Assembly: GCF_029016285.1 (NCBI RefSeq)
Contig: NZ_CP091975.1
Span: forward strand, 3,348,001 to 3,412,000
DNA: 64,000 nucleotides
DNA from: Vibrio sp. DW001
GTDB lineage: Bacteria > Pseudomonadota > Gammaproteobacteria > Enterobacterales > Vibrionaceae
Direction of reading: 5' to 3'
Position numbers and translations under genes: made by a program. The notes beneath the pieces were generated by a model. It saw only the letters and a program-made list of their open reading frames with translations. It was not told where the DNA came from and did not search any database. This document shows positions 39,177 to 50,651 of the stretch, piece by piece (the stretch's first letter is position 1; the number at the start of each line of letters is the position of its first letter).

Positions 39177-39713
39177 ATGGCAAGAAAAAACCAAAAAGCA
39201 CCATGGGAAGAAGAAGAAGAAATCATCTGGGTAAGTAAGACCGAGATGAAAAATGATATGGAAGCGCTGCAAAAACTAGGAGTAGGGCTCGTTGGCTTAA
39301 AGTCCTCTGTATTAGAAAAATTCCCACTTCCAGAAGGGCTACTTACCGCAATAATTGACGCGCAACGTTTTAAGAACGAAGCCAAACGCCGTCAATTACA
39401 GTACATCGGTAAGTTAATGCGAACGATCGAGGTTGAGCCAATACAGGCCGCTTTGGACAAATATCTAAATAAACACTCTCAGGCAACCATTGAACTGCAT
39501 AAGCTAGAACAGCTCAGAGACAAGTTAGTGGAGCAAGGCGACATTGTCCTCAATGAGATAATAGAAACCTACCCTAGCGCTGACAGGCAGCGTATGCGCC
39601 AACTTTACTTACAAGCAAAACGAGAAAAGAAAGCGAATAAACCACCAAAAGCCTACAGAGAGATCTTTCAGGTACTCAAAGAGTTGAAGGAATTAAAGGA
39701 AAAATCAGAATAA
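39177..39713 (+). CDS. darP: Ribosome-associated protein DarP (YjgA)
   Basis: DarP (YjgA) binds late 50S precursors and promotes peptidyl-transferase-centre maturation. The protein has 178 residues and is highly charged with a helical C-terminus; [20 protein letters not shown] and [13 protein letters not shown] are conserved blocks. It lies between pmbA and tldD, both of which run the other way. Confidence 0.93.
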   Translation: MARKNQKAPWEEEEEIIWVSKTEMKNDMEALQKLGVGLVGLKSSVLEKFPLPEGLLTAIIDAQRFKNEAKRRQLQYIGKLMRTIEVEPIQAALDKYLNKHSQATIELHKLEQLRDKLVEQGDIVLNEIIETYPSADRQRMRQLYLQAKREKKANKPPKAYREIFQVLKELKELKEKSE

Positions 39714-39728
39714 TTCCGCAGTCAATCA

Positions 39729-39754
39729 TTGGACTAGCATAGCTGTTAGTCCAA
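39729..39754. terminator. Hairpin between convergent darP and tldD
   Basis: TTGGACTA and TAGTCCAA form an 8-bp perfect stem with a 10-base loop in the 73-base gap between the two stops. There is no clear T tract, so this is a weak terminator call. Confidence 0.45.
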
Positions 39755-39786
39755 ATTCACTCATCATCTACACCATTGGGTAACGG

Positions 39787-41232
39787 TTACTCCGTTCCAC
39801 CAACAGTAATAGAATCTAATTTCAATGTTGGCTGCCCAACGCCAACTGGTACACTTTGGCCAGCCTTACCACACACACCGACACCTTTATCTAAAGACAG
39901 ATCATTGCCGACCATAGAGACTTGCTGCATCGCTTCTATGCCAGAACCGATAAGCGTCGCGCCTTTTACAGGCCGAGTAATCTTACCATTCTCAATCAAA
40001 TAAGCTTCCGACGTTGAGAAAACAAATTTCCCTGAGGTTATATCTACCTGACCACCACCAAAGTTTGGCGCATATATCCCTTTTTTCACCGTCGAGATGA
40101 TCTCTTCTGGGGTATGTTCGCCTGGCAACATATAGGTATTGGTCATTCGGGGCATTGGCAAATGCGCATAAGATTCTCTGCGTCCATTACCCGTAGGATT
40201 AACGCCCATAAGGTGAGCATTGTGTTTGTCTTGGATATAGCCTTTAAGTACACCGCTTTCGATAAGTGTATTGTATTGCCCTGGAACACCTTCGTCATCA
40301 ATGTTTAGTGAACCACGTCGATCCACCATGGTGCCATCATCAACAATAGTGCAGAGACCTGATGTGACTTTATCTCCGATTTTCCCAGAAAACACGGAAG
40401 AACCTTTGCGATTAAAGTCACCTTCTAATCCATGCCCTACTGCTTCATGTAGCAATACGCCGGGCCAACCACCACCCAATACAACTGGCATCGCACCAGC
40501 AGGTGCTGCATCGGCTTCTAAGTTAACTAAAGCCTGCCTTATTGCTTCATCTGCAAAGGTATAAGCCGCCTTCCTACCGTTATCATCTGAAATAAAATTG
40601 TCGTACCCATAACGACCACCACCACCAGAACTACCACGCTCTCTGCGGTCACCTTTAATGGCCAATACGCTAATAGAAAGTCTCACTAAAGGCCGTATGT
40701 CAGCGGCATAGGTACCATCCGTTGCAGCCACTAGAATTTGCTCATAGACACCACTCAGGCTAACCGAAACTTCCTGAACCAAAGGTTCTTTGGTTCGAAT
40801 GTAGGCATCAAGTTCTTTTAGTAGATCAATTTTTTGCTGCTTTTCTAAACTTTCTAGCGGATTGACATCTGAATAGCTATGGCTATTAGAAGTACGACTA
40901 AAAGTTTTAACTTGCCCAGACTGACCTTGCTGTGCAATACCTTTCGCAGCCACAGCACTTTGCATTAGGCTATCTAATTGAATCTGATCAGAATAAGCAA
41001 AACCTGTTTTTTCTCCGGTGATGGCTCTAACCCCAACACCGCGGTCTATATTAAAGGACCCATCTTTAATAATGCGATCTTCCAATACTAAGGATTCATG
41101 CCAACTTGATTGAAAATAAATGTCGGCATAGTCAATCTGACGCGTAGCAATACTCGCTAGCGTATCCGCGATATTTTGTTCGGTTAAGCCAGAGGAGGTG
41201 AGTAAATCATTTTCTACACGATTAATGGTCAT
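39787..41232 (-). CDS. tldD: Metalloprotease TldD
   Basis: TldD is the catalytic zinc-protease subunit of the TldD/TldE heterodimer. The protein has 481 residues. The zinc motif [11 protein letters not shown] (HExxxH) is near residue 264 and a distal cysteine lies near the C-terminus. It starts an uninterrupted run with the nitrilase, yhdP, rng, maf and mre genes on the same strand, of which it is the last. Confidence 0.96.
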   Translation of the reverse strand: MTINRVENDLLTSSGLTEQNIADTLASIATRQIDYADIYFQSSWHESLVLEDRIIKDGSFNIDRGVGVRAITGEKTGFAYSDQIQLDSLMQSAVAAKGIAQQGQSGQVKTFSRTSNSHSYSDVNPLESLEKQQKIDLLKELDAYIRTKEPLVQEVSVSLSGVYEQILVAATDGTYAADIRPLVRLSISVLAIKGDRRERGSSGGGGRYGYDNFISDDNGRKAAYTFADEAIRQALVNLEADAAPAGAMPVVLGGGWPGVLLHEAVGHGLEGDFNRKGSSVFSGKIGDKVTSGLCTIVDDGTMVDRRGSLNIDDEGVPGQYNTLIESGVLKGYIQDKHNAHLMGVNPTGNGRRESYAHLPMPRMTNTYMLPGEHTPEEIISTVKKGIYAPNFGGGQVDITSGKFVFSTSEAYLIENGKITRPVKGATLIGSGIEAMQQVSMVGNDLSLDKGVGVCGKAGQSVPVGVGQPTLKLDSITVGGTE

Positions 41233-41241
41233 TTGTTGCCT

Positions 41242-42063
41242 TTATTCTGATGTTAACAGTGATTGAAATCGAGCATGCTTCTGTAAAGGCATATTGCTTT
41301 TTACTGATAGAGTTACACGATGATCGATATCCTCGTGTAAAGCACCGACTTCACTACTAAGTTGTTGTGTTATCTTACCCCAAGGAGAGACTATCATGGA
41401 ATGTCCCCATGTTTCTCTGCCACAGGGATGTCGACCGGTTTGAGCACTAGCGACAAACCAACACTGGCTTTCAATCGCCCTTGCTCTTAATAATACTTCC
41501 CAATGGGCATCACCGGTTGTCGCGGTAAACGCCGCTGGTAAAGAAATAATCTGTGCTCCATTCGATACAAGTTCAGAAAATAAATGCGGAAACCGTATAT
41601 CATAACAGATAGCAAGTCCAAGCCTTCCAACGGGCGTATCCACCACCACCACTTGGTTGCCTGGCTGAAAGATCTCAGATTCTCGGTAGCGCCCATGTTT
41701 ATCCTCTACGTTGGCATCAAACATATGCAGCTTATCGTAATGAGTGACAAGTTCTCCCGTACTATTGATTACTAAGCATGTTGTACTTATATTTTCACCT
41801 CGAATGATTGGCATACTGCCAATCACAATCCACAATTTATAACGTTTAGCCATTGCCGATAATTGTTCTTGAATAACGCCAGAACCTAGTGTCTCAGCAT
41901 GGCGTAGATAATCTTCTTTTGACCCAAATACAATACAATTTTCAGGAGTAAGAACTAATTTAACGCCCTCCTTAGCCAATTGCTTAAGTTGGATATCGAT
42001 AAACGCTAGGTTTTTCAATGGTTCCGATCCAGATGTCATCTGAACTACACCAACACTATTCAT
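41242..42063 (-). CDS. Nitrilase-superfamily amidohydrolase (NitA/Nit1-like)
   Basis: A carbon-nitrogen hydrolase of 273 residues. The Glu-Lys-Cys triad is visible as Glu41 in TPEN, Lys in YDKLHMFD and Cys in AICYDIRF. The KLHMFD and DIRFPHLF patterns resemble the deaminated-glutathione amidase branch (Nit1/YbeM), a metabolite-repair enzyme, but substrate is not proven. It sits between yhdP and tldD, a common Vibrio arrangement, 9 bases before tldD. Confidence 0.88.
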   Translation of the reverse strand: MNSVGVVQMTSGSEPLKNLAFIDIQLKQLAKEGVKLVLTPENCIVFGSKEDYLRHAETLGSGVIQEQLSAMAKRYKLWIVIGSMPIIRGENISTTCLVINSTGELVTHYDKLHMFDANVEDKHGRYRESEIFQPGNQVVVVDTPVGRLGLAICYDIRFPHLFSELVSNGAQIISLPAAFTATTGDAHWEVLLRARAIESQCWFVASAQTGRHPCGRETWGHSMIVSPWGKITQQLSSEVGALHEDIDHRVTLSVKSNMPLQKHARFQSLLTSE

Positions 42064-45000
42064 CTATTTACCTTCCTTACTCTTTGTATTCGGTAGCGTA
42101 TATGCACCTTTACTTCGAGATAGCTCTTTTACTTCGGGGGAATCTAGAGAACCGACAACTTGGTAACGTATCTTGGTAAATACATCCACAACGGGAGAAA
42201 TCACCGTCGAAATTGCAAATACAACAATAGCCGTTTGAGGAGCCACAGCAAAAGCGGTCAATACGGGAATGCCTGAGGTTAAATCAGGTGTAAATTCAAC
42301 TTCTGCATCAACGCGGTTTGCGTTCAGGTCAGCCATACCACGTATTGTCATTTCACCTGCAGTCGCGTCCATTTCAATATTGTTGGTAACGAATATTCCT
42401 TTTTCCATCTTACCTGAGCCAGTAATGCTATTGAACGCTAAACCATTATCGAATACATCGGTAAAATCAAGCTGCATCTTTCTAATAATAGAATCTAAAC
42501 TGAACATCCCTAGTAGTTTCGCCGCTCCATTTACATCGGATATGATCCCTTTGCCCAACTTCGCATTCATCTCTCCATTAAGCGTGTCGACTTGCAATGA
42601 CCATGGCGCTCCCTGCCAAGACAACTGAGATGACATTTCAAAAGGCGCTTTTTGTATGCCTGAGCTAATGCCAAATCTATCCATTAACTCTGTATTATTT
42701 TCACCTTCAATAACCAGAGCCATACTGGACTGGCTATTGGTTTTATTCAGTTCCCACCAACCGTTCGCTTTAATGTGGTTAGTCCCACTGTTGATATCAA
42801 TATTCTTCCAATTTAAACGTTCTCCCTGCCGCTGGAGATCAACATTTACCGTTCCAACTTTATAACCTTGCAACCAAAAATCTTTTATATTTAACGTTAG
42901 ATTCGGCATTAGTCGATGGAAGCTACGGTCGAACTGACTGATTAACGGATGTCCAGTGTCCGTCTGATAAACGGGGTTTATAGAAGACTCATCATCCCAG
43001 AAAGGGGCGTATATATGCAGTCGTTCAAGTGCGACTGTTAAATCATAAGGCTCAAGATAGTTTGCTTGTCCTTTTGCCTCAGAACTGTCCACGTTAAAAA
43101 TCCAAGAAAGATTCTTTTTCCGCGCACTAAAATCAACTTTATGCCAATCAAGAGATGCAAACGTGAGGTTATCTGCTGATATGTTTACCCTTAAAGGCAT
43201 AGGAATTACGGGGGTGTTCATCTTGCTTAAACGCGACTGTTGGGTCGTCGTCTCTTGTTCATTTGCCAGAGAAAACCAATCATCTAAGTTAAAATCTGAG
43301 GTTCTTATCATCAAATCATGACCCACAACTGGGCTGACTTTAAACCCGCCTTTACCGACAAGTAGGTTTGTTGCTTCTAGTACAGGTTTAGAGCCCGTGA
43401 TATCAATCTCAGCTTGGTATTTAACATTAGGCAGTTGTAAACGAGCTGAAATCATTTCCTGATTTCCCGAAGCTTGCATCTGCAACTTGCTTTTTTTTCC
43501 TAGGGTTTTAGCTAATGGGAGGGGGTATTGACTTGATATATATTCCAAGTTGGCAGACGTGCCGATTTGATAGGTGAAACCGACGTCATTAAGCTGAATA
43601 TCTATATCCATATTCCATGGTGCATGCCCTCGCACTTTATCTGTCCAAACATTGCCAATGTAAGGCGCTAATGGTTCTATCTCCCAATCCCCTAAAATAT
43701 CAATACCAACAGAATATGACGACTCTAAGCTTTCCCCTTTAAAATCCAATGAAATTGGCTGCTTGAGTAACTTTGCCGATAACCCTGACGTTTGGATTAT
43801 ATCGTTATCAAAATTTATGCGACCTATTGCCTGTTCCAATTCCATTGGCGGCGATTCAATATTAATGTGATTACCAACTAAGTCTGCATATCCCCATGCT
43901 CGAGATTCAAGCTTGGTATCAAATGGGATATTCAATTGGAACTCAGAGGTAATATCACCCTTAACTCGAATGGCCGTCAAAGCCGCACCGACAGAATTAA
44001 CTAATGGTGTCGCCATCATATAATCACGCACCGCGGGTCCCTTACCAGACGCTTTCGCTTTTATTTCAATGGCGCCATTAGGGCCTAAGTACGCTATTTG
44101 ACCAGTCACTCTCTCCGCTTTCACGTCGTTTAATGTTGCAGAGCGAGAATCCAAATACATCGATTCATTTTCAAACAGCAAATTCAGCTGCATATCGGTA
44201 ATGGTTGGCCAGCGTGTATCAAAGCTAAATTTAGTGTCATTCAAACCAACCTCCGCTTGAAACACACCATCGTTTTGCTTGTATGGAAACGTATTGAGTG
44301 GGCCGTACCAGATGATCCTAGCGTTTTCCGCATTACCACCTTGTATCGCTGTTGAAAGGTAATCCGTTAAACCTTGCCCTAGAGCTCTTGTTGGCAGATA
44401 ACGCCATGTTTCACCTGCGTTATACACATCGGCTTCAGCGTATAGCGAAAGAAACGCAGGTTGTTCGTTAGGAAAATCAATTCTGAAAGCGCCCTGAGCT
44501 TGCAGATCCGGCGTCGCAACGGTAATTTTGTCTGCCCACAATCGCCAACCATCGTCGTCTAACTCCCAGACCAGCGCTAATTCACCATTTTTAATTCGGA
44601 GTGGAGCCTGAAAAATATCCCCATAGGGAAGAACATCATCAACCAAAGTGGCATATGCTGATAGCTTTGTACCATCACCCGATACCTTGGCATTTAGATC
44701 ATGAACTTCTGGTAATAGCTCCCATTGTTTAATACCTGCACCAGAGATCATTGCAGAATAGGAAATAGACTCATTATTAGATTGAGACACACGAATATCT
44801 TCTATCAGTCCATGGGGCTCTAATCTGCCCAACCATTGACTAATGTTAGTAGAATCAGGTGCTAAGTGTGCGAGTGGTCTCAGTGACGCTATCTCAATTT
44901 GAGAAGCATTGAGCGTCCACGTATCTGGTGTCCATTTAAAAGCGAGGTCGATGCTAGGCCAATCATATTCATTACTTCTCACACGAAGTGAATGACCACT

Positions 45001-45942
45001 GACTTGCCACCCATCTTTGTCGATTAGAGGAACCAGTTTAAATATGCCCTCTTCTATTTGCAGCAGGTGCTCACTTTCCTTTTTCCAAACTAATTCTGAC
45101 GGTAAGAGTTCAACATAGGCATTAACTGGTTGGTTACTTTCAACACTAAACCAGCTATTAAAATTAATCCGTCCGCTTTCGATCCCAGTCTGTTCTATCC
45201 ATTCAGAGGTCAGCCAAGGTGTCACACGAATATTGTTAGCCTGAAGATAAAAATCGCCAGAAAGATCTCTTACGGAGCCGTTATCTTTAAAATCCGCTTT
45301 TACGGCTAGACTGTTGATCTGGCTTCCAACAACACTTATAGAGCCTTCAAGTTTATGATTACTGCCTCTATTTCGCCATTTTAGTTGCTCAATATCCAAA
45401 GCACGTTGGTTACCATCATAGGTTTGGTAAACGATCTTAGAATCAAGTAAATTGAAGTCTTTCAGTTGGCGAAAAAACAACCTTTCAATCTGTTCCACCA
45501 CCGTTAGGCTTTGGCTCTCTATTTCGCTGACTGCTGGCTTTTCGTCATCAGTTTGAAAGAAATTAATACTGCTGATATCAAGATGAAGGTCTTTAACATT
45601 CAGAGAGGCGACTTTGGGCTCAAGTGTCATAATGGATTGGATTAGATCGAACTCCAGCTCCACTGTGTTGATATCAAAAGTAATCCCTTCTTTAGAGATA
45701 CCTTCAACGGCAAGTTCTTTAAGAGAGATTGAGGGGTGGGTATTACGCCAATATCCTTTTACTTCTCCAATAGTAAAAGGAATGCCGGTAATGTCACCGA
45801 CTAATTGAGAAATTTCGGCTTTATAATTATCGAGTCTTGGTAGGGAAACGCGCAACGCGGTAACAGCAATGGCCAAAGAAACCATGACTGTTACTATTAT
45901 CCACATTACTAATCGCCCGCTTCGGGCAGCAAATGAAGTCAC
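42064..45942 (-). CDS. yhdP: AsmA-like inter-membrane phospholipid transport protein YhdP
   Basis: YhdP is a very long inner-membrane-anchored protein of the AsmA/repeating beta-groove family that, with TamB and YdbH, moves phospholipids to the outer membrane. The protein has 1292 residues: one N-terminal helix (about 12-33), an extended beta-rich periplasmic body (DUF3971 at about 380-680), and an AsmA_2 region at the C-terminus with DLNANRVDAEVEFTPDLTSGIPVL. It lies directly between rng and the nitrilase gene, with which it abuts. Confidence 0.94.
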   Translation of the reverse strand: MTSFAARSGRLVMWIIVTVMVSLAIAVTALRVSLPRLDNYKAEISQLVGDITGIPFTIGEVKGYWRNTHPSISLKELAVEGISKEGITFDINTVELEFDLIQSIMTLEPKVASLNVKDLHLDISSINFFQTDDEKPAVSEIESQSLTVVEQIERLFFRQLKDFNLLDSKIVYQTYDGNQRALDIEQLKWRNRGSNHKLEGSISVVGSQINSLAVKADFKDNGSVRDLSGDFYLQANNIRVTPWLTSEWIEQTGIESGRINFNSWFSVESNQPVNAYVELLPSELVWKKESEHLLQIEEGIFKLVPLIDKDGWQVSGHSLRVRSNEYDWPSIDLAFKWTPDTWTLNASQIEIASLRPLAHLAPDSTNISQWLGRLEPHGLIEDIRVSQSNNESISYSAMISGAGIKQWELLPEVHDLNAKVSGDGTKLSAYATLVDDVLPYGDIFQAPLRIKNGELALVWELDDDGWRLWADKITVATPDLQAQGAFRIDFPNEQPAFLSLYAEADVYNAGETWRYLPTRALGQGLTDYLSTAIQGGNAENARIIWYGPLNTFPYKQNDGVFQAEVGLNDTKFSFDTRWPTITDMQLNLLFENESMYLDSRSATLNDVKAERVTGQIAYLGPNGAIEIKAKASGKGPAVRDYMMATPLVNSVGAALTAIRVKGDITSEFQLNIPFDTKLESRAWGYADLVGNHINIESPPMELEQAIGRINFDNDIIQTSGLSAKLLKQPISLDFKGESLESSYSVGIDILGDWEIEPLAPYIGNVWTDKVRGHAPWNMDIDIQLNDVGFTYQIGTSANLEYISSQYPLPLAKTLGKKSKLQMQASGNQEMISARLQLPNVKYQAEIDITGSKPVLEATNLLVGKGGFKVSPVVGHDLMIRTSDFNLDDWFSLANEQETTTQQSRLSKMNTPVIPMPLRVNISADNLTFASLDWHKVDFSARKKNLSWIFNVDSSEAKGQANYLEPYDLTVALERLHIYAPFWDDESSINPVYQTDTGHPLISQFDRSFHRLMPNLTLNIKDFWLQGYKVGTVNVDLQRQGERLNWKNIDINSGTNHIKANGWWELNKTNSQSSMALVIEGENNTELMDRFGISSGIQKAPFEMSSQLSWQGAPWSLQVDTLNGEMNAKLGKGIISDVNGAAKLLGMFSLDSIIRKMQLDFTDVFDNGLAFNSITGSGKMEKGIFVTNNIEMDATAGEMTIRGMADLNANRVDAEVEFTPDLTSGIPVLTAFAVAPQTAIVVFAISTVISPVVDVFTKIRYQVVGSLDSPEVKELSRSKGAYTLPNTKSKEGK

Positions 45943-45952
45943 AAATACTCCA

Positions 45953-47422
45953 TTACATCATAACGACGTCGAACTGTTCCTGAATATAAAGATGTTCAAC
46001 CTGAATTTTGACTTGTTTACCAATAAAGACTTCCAGTTCAGCTAGAGCATGTGACTCTTCACCTTCTAGCGTTTCCGCTACTGCCGGTGATGCATAAACC
46101 ACAAACTTATCTGCTTCATAAGCGCGGTTAACACGTGTTATTTCACGTAATACTTCATAACATACTGTCTCTACGGTTTTTACCGAGCCACGGCCTTCAC
46201 ACGTAGGGCATTTGGAACAAAGGACATGTTCAATGCTTTCTCTGGTTCTCTTTCTGGTCATTTCAACCAGTCCCAAGCTGGTGAAACCATTAATATTTGT
46301 TTTCACTCTATCAACGGCCAGCGCTTGTTCTAGCGATGTTGCAACTCGAGCTCGGTGATCTTCAGCCATCATATCGATAAAATCGATAATGATAATACCA
46401 CCTAAGTTTCTTAACCTTAATTGACGGGCAATAGCTTGCGTTGCTTCAATGTTAGTATTGAATATGGTTTCTTCAAGGTTTCTACGGCCAACAAATGCAC
46501 CGGTATTAATGTCGACGGTAGTCATTGCTTCCGTTTGATCAATGATCAGGTAGCCACCAGATTTTAACTCAACTTTACGATCTAAAGAGCGTTGAATCTC
46601 ATTCTCTGCATCGAACATGTCGAAAATGGGTTTGTCACCTTCATAAAGTTCTAACTTTACCGTAAGTTCGGGAACAAATTCAGAAGTAAACTCTTTTAGT
46701 GTTTCAAATACCAATCTAGAGTCGACCTGGATTCTAGTTAATTCTGTGCCTACAAAATCACGTAAAATACGCTGAGCCAAACCTAATTCACCATACAGCG
46801 TAGATCTTGTTTTATATTTTGCTCTTCTTTCACCCACTTTTTTCCAAAGTCGCTTTAGAAAGATGGCATCTTGAGCAAGTTCTTTTTCGTCGGCACCTTC
46901 AGCCGCTGTTCGAATAATAAAGCCGCCATCTTCATCGCAATATTCTGCAACGGTTCTTTTTAAACGATCTCTTTCTTCTTCACTATCAATTCGTTGAGAA
47001 ACCCCAACATGGCTTGCGCCAGGCATAAAGACAAGATATCGAGATGGAAGGGTAATGTCAGTCGTAAGCCTAGCACCTTTGGTACCTAGAGGATCCTTGA
47101 CAACCTGAACCACAATGTCTTGCCCTTGACGAACCAACTCTGAAATATCTCGAACTTGGAACTGCTTCTTCTCATTTTCAGCGACACATTCCGTATGAGG
47201 AACAATATCGGAGGCATGTAAAAAAGCGGCTTTTTCTAAACCGATATCCACAAAAGCAGCCTGCATTCCCGGTAAAACCCGAGATACACGACCTTTATAG
47301 ATATTTCCAACGATTCCACGGCGTGCTTCTCGCTCGATATGGACTTCTTGGAGGATACCACCTTCAATCATTGCTACCCTTGTTTCACTTGGGGTAACGT
47401 TTATCAACAACTCTGCACTCAT
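45953..47422 (-). CDS. rng: Ribonuclease G
   Basis: RNase G is an endoribonuclease for 16S rRNA 5' maturation and decay of some mRNAs. The protein has 489 residues: an N-terminal S1 domain (about 38-125), an RNase-H-like/DNase-I-like catalytic region with MTTVDINTGAFVG and GGIIIIDFIDM carrying the metal aspartates, and the zinc-link CSKCPTCEGRG near residue 403. It lacks the long C-terminal scaffold of RNase E. It lies between maf and yhdP in the normal order. Confidence 0.96.
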   Translation of the reverse strand: MSAELLINVTPSETRVAMIEGGILQEVHIEREARRGIVGNIYKGRVSRVLPGMQAAFVDIGLEKAAFLHASDIVPHTECVAENEKKQFQVRDISELVRQGQDIVVQVVKDPLGTKGARLTTDITLPSRYLVFMPGASHVGVSQRIDSEEERDRLKRTVAEYCDEDGGFIIRTAAEGADEKELAQDAIFLKRLWKKVGERRAKYKTRSTLYGELGLAQRILRDFVGTELTRIQVDSRLVFETLKEFTSEFVPELTVKLELYEGDKPIFDMFDAENEIQRSLDRKVELKSGGYLIIDQTEAMTTVDINTGAFVGRRNLEETIFNTNIEATQAIARQLRLRNLGGIIIIDFIDMMAEDHRARVATSLEQALAVDRVKTNINGFTSLGLVEMTRKRTRESIEHVLCSKCPTCEGRGSVKTVETVCYEVLREITRVNRAYEADKFVVYASPAVAETLEGEESHALAELEVFIGKQVKIQVEHLYIQEQFDVVMM

Positions 47423-47440
47423 GAGAGTACCTCATTAAGC

Positions 47441-47998
47441 TTATAAAAATTCTTGCAAGAGCTGATCGGTTTCAAATAGAGGCAAACCTACTACTGCGTA
47501 GTAGCTTCCTTCAATACGTGAGACAAATCGCCCACCTAAACCTTGTATACCATAACTACCAGCTTTATCGCACGGTTCGCCTGATTGCCAATACTGGCTT
47601 ATTTCTTCTTCATTCAGAGGCTTAAACCATACGTCTGTTGTCACCAATTTAGACAGAAATTTATCTTTATTGACTACACAAATCGCCGTTAAAACTTGAT
47701 GTCGTTGTCCAGATAACGCTTGTAACATTCTTCTGGAGTCTTGAAAATCAGTCGGTTTTTCTAGTACTTTATCTTGTAACACCACGACCGTATCCGAACC
47801 CAATACTGTTGCATTTAGGTTTGCCATCGCGAACCCTTTTACGGATTTATCGTAAGCGAGTCTCAACACATAATCAGAGGGAGATTCGTCTACTCCCTTG
47901 CATTCAACTACGTCCGGCTTAACGATGCTAAAACGATAGCCAACTTGTTGCAAAAGCTCTTTTCTTCGCGGTGAACCCGATGCCAAATAGAGATCCAT
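47441..47998 (-). CDS. maf: Maf-family nucleoside triphosphate pyrophosphatase YhdE
   Basis: Maf/YhdE hydrolyses dTTP/UTP and modified nucleotides and influences septation. The protein has 185 residues from the ATG at 47998 (MDLYLASGSPRRKELLQQ); a start five codons earlier is possible. SxSPRR near the N-terminus, GSDTVVVLQDKVLEKP and GSYGIQGLGGRFV are the conserved catalytic blocks. It is directly downstream of mreD. Confidence 0.93.
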   Translation of the reverse strand: MDLYLASGSPRRKELLQQVGYRFSIVKPDVVECKGVDESPSDYVLRLAYDKSVKGFAMANLNATVLGSDTVVVLQDKVLEKPTDFQDSRRMLQALSGQRHQVLTAICVVNKDKFLSKLVTTDVWFKPLNEEEISQYWQSGEPCDKAGSYGIQGLGGRFVSRIEGSYYAVVGLPLFETDQLLQEFL

Positions 47999-48041
47999 CT
48001 TATCCCCTATCAATGTTTATTGTTTTATATATCCGTGACTA

Positions 48042-48530
48042 TTATCTAATATGCCAATGGCGACGGACTCTTCTTAGTAACATAAATAACCAAGGCCAAA
48101 GGATACAATTAATTAATCCAGCCCATAGTGACATAGGATTAAAAACAACATCTTGGATAAGATATTCCCCGCCAAATTCCCATATCTTTGCTAACACACT
48201 TATCGCGCCAATAAATATTGCCTGTTGCCAAAGGGCCATATTACGAATCACTAAGAAATTTGCGGCGACCAAAAATACAGCAAATGACATCACAATGCCA
48301 CGAATACCTAGAGTTGAACCTAGTAACAGATCCCAGGTTAAACCTAGAACAAACCCAGTACCTACATTAACTCTATGCGGGAGAGCGAGCACCCAATAAC
48401 AAGTAACGAGAAGTAACCAAGACGGTCTAAAAAGATCTAAGCCACCAGGCCAAGGAATGGTTTGTAATATTAGAGCGATCAAAAATGTCGCCCAAACGAC
48501 TAATCTTCCACGAAAGATGCTACTGGCCAT
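48042..48530 (-). CDS. mreD: Rod shape-determining protein MreD
   Basis: MreD is an inner-membrane partner of MreC in the elongasome. The protein has 162 residues from the ATG at 48530 (MASSIFRGRLVVWATF), with five to six membrane helices. That start overlaps the end of mreC by 11 bases; a longer in-frame start at 48611 would overlap mreC by 92 bases and is unlikely. The order mreB-mreC-mreD-maf-rng is standard. Confidence 0.92.
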   Translation of the reverse strand: MASSIFRGRLVVWATFLIALILQTIPWPGGLDLFRPSWLLLVTCYWVLALPHRVNVGTGFVLGLTWDLLLGSTLGIRGIVMSFAVFLVAANFLVIRNMALWQQAIFIGAISVLAKIWEFGGEYLIQDVVFNPMSLWAGLINCILWPWLFMLLRRVRRHWHIR

Positions 48531-49425
48531 TCGAGTCTCCACTTGGTTCTTGGCTCTCTTCTGACTCAATTTCACCATCGGACGAAATAGCCTGTTGCTG
48601 CCTATTTTCATTCGGCCAAATGAGCAACAAATATCTTAATCGGTCGAATTCCACAACCGGATTCGCCTCAATTTGAGCAAACTGACGGCTATTATCATTG
48701 TCGACCTTAGATACATATCCAACCGGATACCCTTCTGGGTATAATCCGCCGAGCCCAGAGGTCACCAATAAGTCACCAACTTGAATATCGGTACTAAGTG
48801 AAATATGTTCTAGTTGAATCGACTCAATATCACCACTACCAGCAGCGATGACTCTTAGATCATTGCGAACCACTTGAACAGGAATCGAATTATTTGAATC
48901 GACAAGAAGAAGTACTCTAGAATTATGCGCGGCAACAAAAGTTACCTGACCGACAATACCATTTTCATTTATAACTGGTTGCCCAACATATACACCATCG
49001 GTATGACCTTTGTCGATCACGACTTGATGCCGATAAGGTGAAGAATCGACAGCCATTACCTCTGTAACGACCTTCTTTTCATCACGAATAAATGGCGAGC
49101 CTAGTAGCTCACGTAGACGTTTATTTTCTTCTTGGTACTGTTTTAACAAACTCAAATCACTTTTCAGTAACAATACTTCTCTTTTTAATGAGGAATTGCT
49201 TACGATAAGTTCCTGACGAGAATTTAGTCGCTCATATAACCCATCAAACATAGTTCGAGGTAAATTTGCGGCATATTGAATAGGAGCAACAACACTATTG
49301 AGGATATAACGAACACTTGAAAAAGCGTCAAGACGACTATCAGCCAGCATTAAGCTAGCTGATAGTGATATTGCGAAAAATAGGCGCAACTGCAGAGAAG
49401 GTCCTCTGCCGAAAATTGGTTTCAT
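48520..49425 (-). CDS. mreC: Rod shape-determining protein MreC
   Basis: MreC is a bitopic periplasmic scaffold that links MreB filaments to peptidoglycan synthases. The protein has 301 residues: an N-terminal membrane helix (about 12-30), a coiled coil (about 70-108), a beta-rich dimer domain (about 110-265) with SPYRHQVVIDKGHTDGVYVG, and a low-complexity acidic tail (ESEESQEPSGDSN) typical of the species-variable end. Confidence 0.94.
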   Translation of the reverse strand: MKPIFGRGPSLQLRLFFAISLSASLMLADSRLDAFSSVRYILNSVVAPIQYAANLPRTMFDGLYERLNSRQELIVSNSSLKREVLLLKSDLSLLKQYQEENKRLRELLGSPFIRDEKKVVTEVMAVDSSPYRHQVVIDKGHTDGVYVGQPVINENGIVGQVTFVAAHNSRVLLLVDSNNSIPVQVVRNDLRVIAAGSGDIESIQLEHISLSTDIQVGDLLVTSGLGGLYPEGYPVGYVSKVDNDNSRQFAQIEANPVVEFDRLRYLLLIWPNENRQQQAISSDGEIESEESQEPSGDSNGQ

Positions 49426-49458
49426 TCCATTTCACCCACTCGTACTGGATAAATGGAA

Positions 49459-50511
<1,053 letters not shown>

Positions 50512-50651
50512 TCATTTGCATAATATTAGAAGACAAAATTGCACTAAATGTACCAATGCACGGCCATTACAGCAAGGCATTGCTACACAAACATGGGGTT
50601 AATCTCGCTTTTTCTTACAACCTTCTGACAAAACCCCGATTTTTCTACCTT

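Noticed and set aside
50593..50636. GGGGTT...AACCCC pairing between mshQ and mreB
   Set aside because: Only 6 bp with a loop of over 25 bases and no following T-run. Not a supportable terminator.
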